From positions 1 to 20,165 of IMG/VR virus record IMGVR_UViG_3300031656_000049: 20,165 bases of DNA, one strand, 5' to 3'. Made by a program: the position numbers and the translations under genes. The notes under the pieces were generated by a model. It was not told the origin of the DNA and searched no databases. It saw only the letters and a program-made list of their open reading frames with translations. The first letter of the stretch is position 1. The number at the start of each line of letters is the position of its first letter. This DNA comes from a virus. Below, piece after piece: positions 1 to 4,370 of the stretch.

Positions 1-204
1 CTCGTAGGCAAACGTGTATAGCATTTGCTTATAAAACTCTGTCATACCCCGATCGCTTACACACCAGTCTCGCTTGAAACACTCATACTCGTCGCCTTGC
101 ATGAAGTTTAATCCCATTACTTTTCCATCGCGGTCATACTCTATGTACATCCATCTATCGTTGTCATCGCACCATTGGTGTACTACTTTATCTAATTCTT
201 CCAT
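1..204 (-). CDS. Small unknown protein, partial (runs off left edge)
   Basis: An open frame of 68 codons reads leftward from an ATG at 204 and is still open at base 1. The visible product starts MEELDKVVHQW and is acidic and aromatic-rich, with Cys at residues 12, 41 and 48. I recognise no family. The start is preceded by the ACTATG context used by most leftward genes here. It lies 12 nt downstream of the stop of the gene at 217-606, so both are probably co-transcribed from the promoter at 629-667. Function is unknown. Confidence 0.7.
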   Translation of the reverse strand, partial: MEELDKVVHQWCDDNDRWMYIEYDRDGKVMGLNFMQGDEYECFKRDWCVSDRGMTEFYKQMLYTFAYE

Positions 205-216
205 AGTTATTATATT

Positions 217-606
217 TTAGTCGTTAGTTATTGTTGTGAAATTCCAGTTTTTATTTTTATCTTCGGAAAGATGGGCACATCCGTTTTTTATACAAAATAT
301 TTCGCCACCTCGATCGCTAGTTATATGGAATCCTAATCCGCTATCGCTAAAATCTTTTACTTCGTATAGTTTTATAGGAGTAATAAATCTAGCGTTTTGC
401 GCTGTAGTCCAAGCGTAGGTTGTTTCGATCGGTAATTCGTCGGGTATTTGGTTGAACAATTCGTGCCGTATATCCTCGATAAGATCGATTTCAAGGTTTT
501 CCAGGTTAAATGTATAATTTTCGTATTCGTAGTCGAGTATCATACCTAAAAAATCGTGTAGTTTGTGAAATTGTTTTATTGGTAATTCTAATTTTGCTTT
601 TTGCAT
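217..606 (-). CDS. Hypothetical phage protein, 129 aa
   Basis: Complete frame of 129 codons, ATG start in the ACTATG context. The product is acidic, with no membrane segment or signal peptide. Its C-terminal part holds a Phe/Gly/Asp-rich stretch (GLGFHITSDRGGEIFCI) and one Cys-x5-His pattern, not enough to call a metal site. It is the first gene downstream of the 39-bp element at 629-667 and is followed after 12 nt by the partial gene 1-204. I do not recognise the family. By position it is probably an early phage accessory gene. Confidence 0.75.
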   Translation of the reverse strand: MQKAKLELPIKQFHKLHDFLGMILDYEYENYTFNLENLEIDLIEDIRHELFNQIPDELPIETTYAWTTAQNARFITPIKLYEVKDFSDSGLGFHITSDRGGEIFCIKNGCAHLSEDKNKNWNFTTITND

Positions 607-628
607 AGTATTTATATTTTATTTGTTA

Positions 629-667
629 CATTTATATTATCGATCGGTGTTCGTACTCATTTTGTAA
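629..667 (-). promoter_or_regulatory. 39-bp leftward promoter-like element, copy 1
   Basis: On the minus strand: TTACA, 7 nt, TACGA, 9 nt, GATAATATA, 2 nt, TG. It is one of seven copies with identical internal spacing. It lies about 25 nt upstream of the ATG at 606 and overlaps the last codons and stop of the gene at 637-945. TATANNTG at its 3' end resembles the Bacteroidota -7 box (TAnnTTTG). The promoter role is inferred from position and repetition. Confidence 0.75.
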
Positions 668-945
668 GCGGTTTTCTCTGTTCTAGGAAATTGCCTGAGA
701 TCTGCGGTTGGCCTCTGTAGACTTTGCAAAAAGAATTCTTTAGTACAATCTCGTAAATCCGTGGTTGCGTCGATAGCTTCATCATAAGGTGAAATCATCC
801 ACTCTATTTTAGATAGTTCGTGACCTACGTCTTCCAGCATTTTAAGGTATTCGCTTTCGTCAGCGTATAGCATTACCGCATATTTGTATACTGCTTTGTC
901 GTTAAAGTCTAGGACCCATAGGTGCATAGTTTCTTTATTTTTCAT
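637..945 (-). CDS. Hypothetical phage protein, 102 aa
   Basis: Complete 102-codon frame from an ATG at 945 in the ACTATG context. The product begins MKNKETMHLWVLDFND and has a mixed-charge middle and a basic end. There are no recognisable motifs or membrane segments. It lies 3 nt downstream of the gene at 949-1296 and is the last member of the operon that starts at 1550. Its 3' end overlaps the promoter element at 629-667, so the coding end also carries the regulatory sequence of the next operon. Family unknown. Confidence 0.75.
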   Translation of the reverse strand: MKNKETMHLWVLDFNDKAVYKYAVMLYADESEYLKMLEDVGHELSKIEWMISPYDEAIDATTDLRDCTKEFFLQSLQRPTADLRQFPRTEKTAYKMSTNTDR

Positions 946-948
946 AGT

Positions 949-1296
949 TTATTTTTTAAATAGTTGTTGTAGTGATTTAACATCTTTTAGTCGGTTTATA
1001 TTAGTGACTTCATCGTCATGGTCATCTAGATCACCTCGCATATCGTTGAGGTGCTCGTACATGTGGTCGAGCGCAACCATTAGTACGTTGTGTTCCGCAT
1101 TCGTTAGTGTAGCGGTACCTATGTGCACCTGGGGTTTATTTTGTTCAATGAAACCGTGTAGTAATTCGTTTATATTGCCGAGATAACGGTGCATAGTGAA
1201 AGATTGTTCAGGTGAGATATCACCGCTCTCGAGATGGAAGTCTTCGCATATTCCCGACCAGTCGATGTTTACATATTCTTCAGTTAAATTCTTCAT
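949..1296 (-). CDS. Hypothetical phage protein, 115 aa
   Basis: Complete 115-codon frame from an ATG at 1296 in the ACTATG context. The product is acidic and helical-looking, with an Asp-rich segment (DDHDDEVTN) near residue 95 and several His. No family recognised. It is the middle gene of a leftward operon whose first gene is at 1350-1550 and whose last is at 637-945 (3-nt gap). There is no 39-bp element directly upstream, consistent with co-transcription from 1573-1611. Confidence 0.75.
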   Translation of the reverse strand: MKNLTEEYVNIDWSGICEDFHLESGDISPEQSFTMHRYLGNINELLHGFIEQNKPQVHIGTATLTNAEHNVLMVALDHMYEHLNDMRGDLDDHDDEVTNINRLKDVKSLQQLFKK

Positions 1297-1311
1297 AGTT
1301 ATAGTTTTTAG

Positions 1312-1416
1312 TTAATAGTTATCTTCGCCCTCGTCAAATTCGGCATGTTCTAAACATTCGCCACATATTTCTTCGCTAATATAGCTCGGTTCACATTCCA
1401 GAGATCCTCCACATTG
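1312..1416 (-). pseudogene. Startless open frame with zinc-ribbon-like Cys pattern
   Basis: In a different frame from the gene at 1350-1550, 34 codons are open between a TAA just upstream and a TAA at 1312-1314. The product reads QCGGSLECEPSY, then ISEEICGECLEHAEFDEG, with Cys at 2, 8, 18 and 21. That composition looks like a real small metal-binding protein rather than a shadow frame, but the frame has no ATG, GTG or TTG. It overlaps the 3' end of 1350-1550. Options are a recent indel that broke a small gene, ribosomal frameshifting out of the upstream gene, or a sequence error. The choice between them is inference. Confidence 0.4.
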
Positions 1417-1550
1417 TTATATAGTTTATTTAGTAATAATATTTCATCTTCGTAATCTATTACGTGTTCCGTAAGATCGTTGGTTACTTGACTTACTTCG
1501 AATAGAAGTGATTGGTAACACAGGTGTAATTCTTTATCCGTTAGTTTCAT
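1350..1550 (-). CDS. Hypothetical phage protein, 66 aa
   Basis: Complete 66-codon frame, ATG at 1550 in the ACTATG context, about 25 nt downstream of the 39-bp element at 1573-1611. The product (MKLTDKELHLCYQ at its start) looks helical and acidic up to about residue 50, then ends in a basic tail (LAKKYVANV). That tail overlaps another open frame (1312-1416) with a Cys-rich composition. The natural product may therefore be a different length if a frameshift occurred here. First gene of the operon that continues with 949-1296. Family unknown. Confidence 0.65.
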   Translation of the reverse strand: MKLTDKELHLCYQSLLFEVSQVTNDLTEHVIDYEDEILLLNKLYNNVEDLWNVNRAILAKKYVANV

Positions 1551-1572
1551 AGTGTATAGTTATTATTAGTTA

Positions 1573-1611
1573 CATTTATATTATCAACTCGCTTTCGTAT
1601 AGGTATTGTAA
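1573..1611 (-). promoter_or_regulatory. 39-bp leftward promoter-like element, copy 2
   Basis: Minus strand: TTACA, 7 nt, TACGA, 9 nt, GATAATATA, AA, TG. It sits between the end of the small gene 1626-1781 and the start of 1350-1550, placing it as the promoter of the three-gene operon 1550 to 637. Its 3' flank (TGTAAC) matches copy 1 more closely than the other copies. Confidence 0.75.
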
Positions 1612-1625
1612 ACACCCATAGAACC

Positions 1626-1781
1626 TTAAAATTGTTTAAGCAAGTATTCTCGGTTGTAAAACCCGATTAACTCGGACATCGTAAATTTCTTTCTCCACTG
1701 AGTAGTCTGTTCTACATAAGTGTCTTCACCGATCTTTTCTACATTACCGTCTTCCATCCAATCTTTAAATTCTTTTTCCAT
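1626..1781 (-). CDS. Small hypothetical protein, 51 aa
   Basis: A 51-codon frame from an ATG at 1781 (ACTATG context) to a TAA at 1626-1628. The product begins MEKEFKDWMEDGNVEK and ends NREYLLKQF. It is acidic in the first half, basic and aromatic in the second, and probably soluble. It has its own 39-bp element 38 nt upstream (1819-1857) and is followed by the next element (1573-1611), so it appears to be a single-gene transcription unit. The dedicated promoter, start context and sensible composition support a real gene despite its length. Function unknown. Confidence 0.6.
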   Translation of the reverse strand: MEKEFKDWMEDGNVEKIGEDTYVEQTTQWRKKFTMSELIGFYNREYLLKQF

Positions 1782-1818
1782 AGTGTATTATTTAGTAGTT
1801 ATAGTGTCATTCGTTATT

Positions 1819-1857
1819 CATATATATTATCAATCCACTGTCGTATTCGTTTTGTAA
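1819..1857 (-). promoter_or_regulatory. 39-bp leftward promoter-like element, copy 3
   Basis: Minus strand: TTACA, 7 nt, TACGA, 9 nt, GATAATATA, TA, TG, followed by AAT. It directly precedes the 51-aa gene at 1626-1781. Confidence 0.75.
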
Positions 1858-1925
1858 AAGGTATGTTATTTATTATATAGTAAAAAATGTATTACAGGTA
1901 TTACTCCACTCCTCGTTGTGTGTAA

Positions 1926-1997
1926 TTAGAGTAAATTCACGATTTTGACCGATCTTTTGGATAAAAACACGTGTTTAGGGTAGATAGCGTATAGCAT
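1926..1997 (-). CDS. Possible 23-aa leader peptide
   Basis: A 23-codon frame starts at an ATG at 1997 and stops at a TAA at 1926-1928. It lies 22 nt downstream of the leftward 46-bp element at 2019-2064 and is preceded by an A-rich stretch like those before other genes here. The product begins MLYAIYPKHVFLSK and is basic. The start overlaps a TGCTATACGC decamer, so the ATG may simply be part of that element. It could be a leader peptide or chance. Confidence 0.2.
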   Translation of the reverse strand: MLYAIYPKHVFLSKRSVKIVNLL

Positions 1998-2018
1998 TTT
2001 ACTTTATTTACTAAAACT

Positions 2019-2064
2019 GCGACATTAGCTAGTTATATAGTATAGTAAGAGGCTATTGTCACAC
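2019..2064 (-). promoter_or_regulatory. 46-bp two-arm promoter-like element, leftward copy
   Basis: On the minus strand: GTGTGACAATAG, 23 nt containing TATACTATATAA, then GCTAATGTCGC. The same two arms with exactly the same 23-nt spacing occur rightward at 4763-4808. AAGTGT and TATACT are about 16 nt apart, compatible with a -35/-10 layout. It would drive leftward transcription through the otherwise empty stretch 1858-2018 into the gene at 1626-1781. The 380-bp gap 1782-2160 otherwise holds only the promoter at 1819-1857, a TGCTATACGC copy (minus strand, 1987-1995) and a terminator. Confidence 0.55.
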
Positions 2065-2131
2065 TTTTTTGTAGGACGGAGTCTACTCTTCCGACGCATA
2101 CCAGGTATACTCAGGCCATTAATTTAAAGTA

Positions 2132-2151
2132 AAAGGGGAATTTCACCCCTT
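2132..2151 (-). terminator. Rho-independent-type terminator after the 105-aa gene A
   Basis: Read leftward, a perfect 6-bp stem AAGGGG/CCCCTT with a 7-nt loop is followed by TTACTTTAAATT. It begins 10 nt after the stop codon of the gene at 2161-2478. Stem strength and the T-rich tail fit an intrinsic terminator for that gene. Confidence 0.65.
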
Positions 2152-2160
2152 AGTAGCTAA

Positions 2161-2478
2161 TTACTTAGCTTCTTTGTCTAGTTCTACTCTAGTACTTAAG
2201 TGTCTAGTCATTGTAGGCATATCGGTACTTTGAGACCAATATCCTCTCTTGATCCAACAAGGCATTATGGTTAGTTTAGGTAACATTGCTTCCAATACTT
2301 CGTCGTGATTGTAGGTGACCTCAACATTTCGGTTGTTTATAAAGGTTATTACTTGATTTCTACCTAGCCAACCTTTTCTTACTACAAAGTTCTTTCGGTT
2401 AATAGGTGGGAAGATTAGAGCTTTCTCTTCATTTGACATTTTCGCAATAGCTTGGGTAATTAGGTCTTGATTTTTCAT
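2161..2478 (-). CDS. 105-aa protein, paralogue A
   Basis: Complete 105-codon frame, ATG at 2478. It aligns without gaps to the product of 3120-3437, with about 60% identical residues counted by eye. Shared blocks are MSNEEKA, IFPPI, RNQVITF, VTYNHD, AMLPKL, CWIKR and YWSQST. The conserved Trp, Cys and His residues and ungapped conservation point to a compact folded domain under selection, but I do not recognise the family. It is a single-gene unit with its own 39-bp promoter (2530-2568) and terminator (2132-2151). An A/T tandem-repeat leader lies upstream. Role unknown; by position probably early. Confidence 0.8.
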   Translation of the reverse strand: MKNQDLITQAIAKMSNEEKALIFPPINRKNFVVRKGWLGRNQVITFINNRNVEVTYNHDEVLEAMLPKLTIMPCWIKRGYWSQSTDMPTMTRHLSTRVELDKEAK

Positions 2479-2481
2479 AGG

Positions 2482-2519
2482 TAATTTAATTTAATTTAAT
2501 TATTATTATTATTAGTTAG
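2482..2519. repeat. A/T tandem repeats in a 5' leader
   Basis: Pentamer repeats (TTAAT) followed by about five ATT trinucleotides lie between the 39-bp element at 2530-2568 and the ATG at 2478. A similar TTA tract occupies the leader at 4272-4295. Confidence 0.7.
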
Positions 2520-2529
2520 TTACTTAATT

Positions 2530-2568
2530 CATATATATTATCAATTCAACCTCGTGTTCAGACTGTAG
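2530..2568 (-). promoter_or_regulatory. 39-bp leftward promoter-like element, copy 4
   Basis: Minus strand: CTACA, 7 nt, CACGA, 9 nt, GATAATATA, TA, TG. It is the most divergent in its first two boxes but keeps every spacing. It drives the gene at 2161-2478. A TGCTATACGC decamer lies 4 nt upstream on the other strand. Confidence 0.75.
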
Positions 2569-2572
2569 AGGT

Positions 2573-2658
2573 GCTATACGCTTCGCTATACGTGTTTACC
2601 CCGTAATACCTAAAATTTGGCTACGGAGCATACCTGTGCTATACGCCCGTGTTGGGCG
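2573..2658. repeat. TGCTATACGC hairpin elements between operons
   Basis: Exact GCTATACGC at 2573-2581 and 2638-2646 and a variant at 2585-2592. The copy at 2638 runs into a strong hairpin, CGCCC (2644-2648) with GGGCG (2654-2658), 5-nt loop, lying a few bases after the stop of the leftward gene 2665-2880. The cluster fills the gap between that gene and the next promoter. It could be a 3'-end hairpin or a regulator site; the sequence does not decide. Confidence 0.55.
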
Positions 2659-2664
2659 GTGTTA

Positions 2665-2880
2665 TTATTTTACTTTATTAAAAGGATTACCACAACCACA
2701 AGTCCAAGTGTTTTTACCTAGTGTGGGTTTATCACACGCACAACTACTTATAACACCATATAAAATTAATTGCTCTTTCTGTATTTTTTCCAAATGTCTT
2801 TTAACACTTTGGGTGCTTACCATAAAAGTATTGTTATCCTCTGCTTCTTGTAGCCAATTTAATAAGTTATCTATTGTCAT
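2665..2880 (-). CDS. Small protein with C-terminal zinc-binding-like motif, 71 aa
   Basis: Complete 71-codon frame, ATG at 2880. The N-terminal 45 residues look helical (MTIDNLLNWLQEAEDNN at the start, then SVKRHLEKIQKEQ). The C-terminus has two CxC pairs about 13 residues apart (CAC and CGC), a plausible four-Cys zinc site. The layout suggests a small helix plus zinc-knuckle protein, perhaps a nucleic-acid or protein-binding regulator, but this is inference. It is the third gene of the leftward operon 3437-2665, 65 nt after the gene at 2946-3086. Confidence 0.7.
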   Translation of the reverse strand: MTIDNLLNWLQEAEDNNTFMVSTQSVKRHLEKIQKEQLILYGVISSCACDKPTLGKNTWTCGCGNPFNKVK

Positions 2881-2945
2881 CGTTTATTTATTTTGGTTTG
2901 TAATTATTCTCCGCAAAAAATCTTATCTGAATACGTTATATTCAA

Positions 2946-3086
2946 TTAAAAATAACCGCCTTCGTGTAATCTTATATAAGCCTCACAATCTGCAAGACTA
3001 CCTTGATATGCAACGCTATCATCGTCAGCATTTAATACTTGATAAGTGTTGCCCATAAATAGTTGTACTCTAAAATCTCTTTCCAT
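2946..3086 (-). CDS. Small hypothetical protein, 46 aa
   Basis: A 46-codon frame from an ATG at 3086 to a TAA at 2946-2948. The product starts MERDFRVQLFMGNTYQV and ends RLHEGGYF, with a middle DDDSVAYQGSLADCEAYI. The alternation of strand-like and helix-like segments looks like a tiny alpha/beta domain. It lies 33 nt after the paralogue B gene and 65 nt before 2665-2880, so it is the middle gene of that operon. No family recognised. Composition and context make it a probable real gene. Confidence 0.6.
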   Translation of the reverse strand: MERDFRVQLFMGNTYQVLNADDDSVAYQGSLADCEAYIRLHEGGYF

Positions 3087-3119
3087 AATTAATTATTTTT
3101 AAAATCATATAACAACGTG

Positions 3120-3437
3120 TTAACGTAATTGTTGGTTAAGTTCTTCCATTGTAGCCAGATGGCGTACATTGCTTGGCATGTTAGTACTTTGTGACCAGTA
3201 CTTGCGTTTGATCCAGCACGCTTGGAATTGTAGCTTAGGGAGCATTGCATTGAGCACATCATCGTGATTGTAAGTTACTCTTTGATTTTTGTTGTTGACA
3301 AAAGTGATTACTTGATTTCTGTTGAGCCAGCTTTCACGGACCACGAAGTTAGCTCGTGTGATCGGAGGAAAGATTTTTGCTTTTTCTTCGTTGGACATTG
3401 ATTTAAGTGCATTTTGTAAGATTTCATTTGTATTCAT
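3120..3437 (-). CDS. 105-aa protein, paralogue B
   Basis: Complete 105-codon frame, ATG at 3437 in the ACTATG context. It is the ungapped paralogue of the product of 2161-2478 (about 60% identity), with the same block order ending in CWIKR, YWSQST and RHLAT. Differences concentrate in the first 13 and last 10 residues, which suggests a conserved core with variable ends. It is the first gene of an operon continuing with 2946-3086 and 2665-2880, driven from 3461-3499. Two diverged copies in separate operons suggest duplication followed by specialisation. Function unknown. Confidence 0.8.
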   Translation of the reverse strand: MNTNEILQNALKSMSNEEKAKIFPPITRANFVVRESWLNRNQVITFVNNKNQRVTYNHDDVLNAMLPKLQFQACWIKRKYWSQSTNMPSNVRHLATMEELNQQLR

Positions 3438-3460
3438 AGTTATAGTATTTAATTGTTATT

Positions 3461-3499
3461 CAGTTATATTATCGATTAGTATTCGTATTAGTATTGTAA
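3461..3499 (-). promoter_or_regulatory. 39-bp leftward promoter-like element, copy 5
   Basis: Minus strand: TTACA, 7 nt, TACGA, 9 nt, GATAATATA, AC, TG. Its TTACA box is part of the last sense codons of the small gene 3488-3613, so coding and regulatory sequence overlap. It lies 23 nt upstream of the ATG at 3437. Confidence 0.75.
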
Positions 3500-3613
3500 G
3501 TTAATTAATTCTTCAATATATTCCTGTAATTCTTGTCGATCCGGAGTATGGAAGTGTATTTGAGATTCATTGATTAAAGTTTTGATTTTTTGTAATTTTT
3601 GTAAATTTGACAT
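3488..3613 (-). CDS. Small hypothetical protein, 41 aa
   Basis: A 41-codon frame, ATG at 3613 and TAA at 3488-3490. The product starts MSNLQKLQKIKTLINE and ends in a second amphipathic stretch (DRQELQEYIEELINLQY), which looks like a helical hairpin. The start context (ATATCAAATG) is shared with the gene at 4071-4241, and the leaders of the two genes resemble each other. It has its own 39-bp element at 3650-3688, and its 3' end overlaps the next element at 3461-3499. Function unknown. Confidence 0.55.
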   Translation of the reverse strand: MSNLQKLQKIKTLINESQIHFHTPDRQELQEYIEELINLQY

Positions 3614-3649
3614 TTGATATTTGTTTTAGTTATTATTAGTTTCTTTATT

Positions 3650-3688
3650 CACATATATTATCAATTACACTTCGTACCCAGACTGTAA
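3650..3688 (-). promoter_or_regulatory. 39-bp leftward promoter-like element, copy 6
   Basis: Minus strand: TTACA, 7 nt, TACGA, 9 nt, GATAATATA, TG, TG. It precedes the 41-aa gene at 3488-3613. A TGCTATACGC cluster abuts it at 3691. Confidence 0.75.
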
Positions 3689-3690
3689 GT

Positions 3691-3745
3691 GCTATACGCA
3701 ATGCTATGCGTGCTATACGCCTTCGGCTTTCGCCTCGGGCTTTTT
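3691..3745. repeat. TGCTATACGC cluster and GC-rich hairpin
   Basis: Exact GCTATACGC at 3691-3699 and 3712-3720 with a variant GCTATGCGT at 3703-3711. ACGC at 3696-3699 can pair with GCGT at 3708-3711. The last copy leads into a hairpin, GCC 3719-3721 with GGC 3738-3740 and GGC 3725-3727 with GCC 3732-3734, followed on the plus strand by five T. In the plus orientation this resembles an intrinsic terminator, although all genes here are leftward. Confidence 0.5.
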
Positions 3746-3834
3746 GATCCGATTAGTTTCGGAGTGCATATCCAGCTCCTCGAGCCAGATCAGCAAGTAT
3801 ACTCTTAAGTCTTTGCATGTTCATTGGTTTTAGA

Positions 3835-4005
3835 TTAGTATATGTTGGGGTCTTTGATTCGGCTGTCGATCGCATTCGAGACCAGTAAGGCGTGTATCTT
3901 GAAGCCGTCGATAGGTTGTATACCTTTCTTGTAGTCCGCTTCACTTCGTTGTTTCATGTAGAACTTTATTAGTTCATTGATTGTGTTGTGATCTTGTAAT
4001 GTCAT
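3835..4005 (-). CDS. Small hypothetical protein, 56 aa
   Basis: A 56-codon frame from an ATG at 4005 to a TAA at 3835-3837. The product starts MTLQDHNTINELIKFYMKQR and continues with a basic helix and SNAIDSRIKDPNIY at the end. I prefer this frame to an overlapping GTG-initiated 63-codon frame (3753-3944) for two reasons: it has the ACTATG start context, and its ATG overlaps the stop of the preceding gene as ATGA, the usual sign of translational coupling. Third gene of the operon from 4307-4345. The stretch 3746-3834 then holds no supported gene. Function unknown. Confidence 0.55.
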   Translation of the reverse strand: MTLQDHNTINELIKFYMKQRSEADYKKGIQPIDGFKIHALLVSNAIDSRIKDPNIY

Positions 4006-4067
4006 AGTGTTATGTTATTAGAGTTTAGTATTGATGTTAGTTCCAGTATAAAGTTTAGATAGTCCAT
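4002..4067 (-). CDS. Micro-protein, 21 aa
   Basis: A 21-codon frame, ATG at 4067 in the ACTATG context, TGA at 4002-4004 overlapping the next ATG (4005). The product starts MDYLNFILELTSILN: a short hydrophobic/acidic helix. It follows the stop of 4071-4241 after 3 nt. The tight packing on both sides suggests it is translated, at least as a coupling device, but at this length chance cannot be excluded. Confidence 0.4.
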   Translation of the reverse strand: MDYLNFILELTSILNSNNITL

Positions 4068-4070
4068 AGT

Positions 4071-4241
4071 TTATTGTTTATAAGTTTGTATTAATTTATT
4101 TATATCTTTTAGATTTGAGAAGTGATAGTGATAGATAACTTCTTTTGTATTTGAATTGAATATTGTAAAGTCATACATTTTGTGATTTGAGCAATAGTAA
4201 ATTTGAAAGAATGTTTTGTTTGAAAAGATTTGATTTGTCAT
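4071..4241 (-). CDS. Small hypothetical protein, 56 aa
   Basis: A 56-codon frame, ATG at 4241, TAA at 4071-4073. The product begins MTNQIFSNKTFFQIYYCSNH and is unusually rich in Phe, Tyr, Asn and His (VIYHYHFSNL), with a helical end. The predicted fold is a small beta-rich domain, which is inference. It is the first gene of the leftward arm next to the strand switch. Its leader contains eight TTA repeats and starts at the 39-bp element 4307-4345. Function unknown. Confidence 0.55.
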   Translation of the reverse strand: MTNQIFSNKTFFQIYYCSNHKMYDFTIFNSNTKEVIYHYHFSNLKDINKLIQTYKQ

Positions 4242-4271
4242 TTGATATTTATTTAAGTTATTAATTATTAT

Positions 4272-4295
4272 TTATTATTATTATTATTATTATTA
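4272..4295. repeat. TTA trinucleotide tract, eight units
   Basis: Eight uninterrupted TTA units lie within the leader between the promoter element at 4307-4345 and the ATG at 4241. Such tracts can change length by slippage. Confidence 0.85.
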
Positions 4296-4306
4296 ATTTC
4301 TTTATT

Positions 4307-4345
4307 CACTTATATTATCAAAGTCACCTCGTGTCCGTACTGTAA
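4307..4345 (-). promoter_or_regulatory. 39-bp leftward promoter-like element, copy 7
   Basis: Minus strand: TTACA, 7 nt, CACGA, 9 nt, GATAATATA, AG, TG. It is the rightmost copy, driving the operon 4241-3835, and marks the start of the leftward arm. A TGCTATACGC copy lies 2 nt upstream. Confidence 0.75.
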
Positions 4346-4347
4346 AT

Positions 4348-4370
4348 GCTATACGCCATTCGCTTTGCGT
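4348..4370. repeat. TGCTATACGC element with short hairpin
   Basis: Exact GCTATACGC at 4348-4356; ACGC at 4353-4356 can pair with GCGT at 4367-4370. The arrangement beside the 39-bp element repeats that seen at 2573 and 3691. Confidence 0.5.

Noticed and set aside
2636-3058. 140-codon plus-strand frame
   Set aside because: It is antisense to two supported leftward genes (2665-2880, 2946-3086) and their spacer, has Leu/Ile/Cys-rich shadow composition, and starts inside a TGCTATACGC hairpin element.
3753-3944. 63-codon minus-strand frame with a GTG start
   Set aside because: It overlaps the better supported ATG frame at 3835-4005, which has the ACTATG context and ATGA coupling to the upstream gene. 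Its product lacks a convincing pattern, although a broken-gene explanation for its 3' part cannot be excluded.
2573-4370. CRISPR array suggested by the repeated decamers
   Set aside because: Repeats are only about 10 bp, irregularly spaced and interrupted by genes and promoters; no spacer-like units or cas genes.
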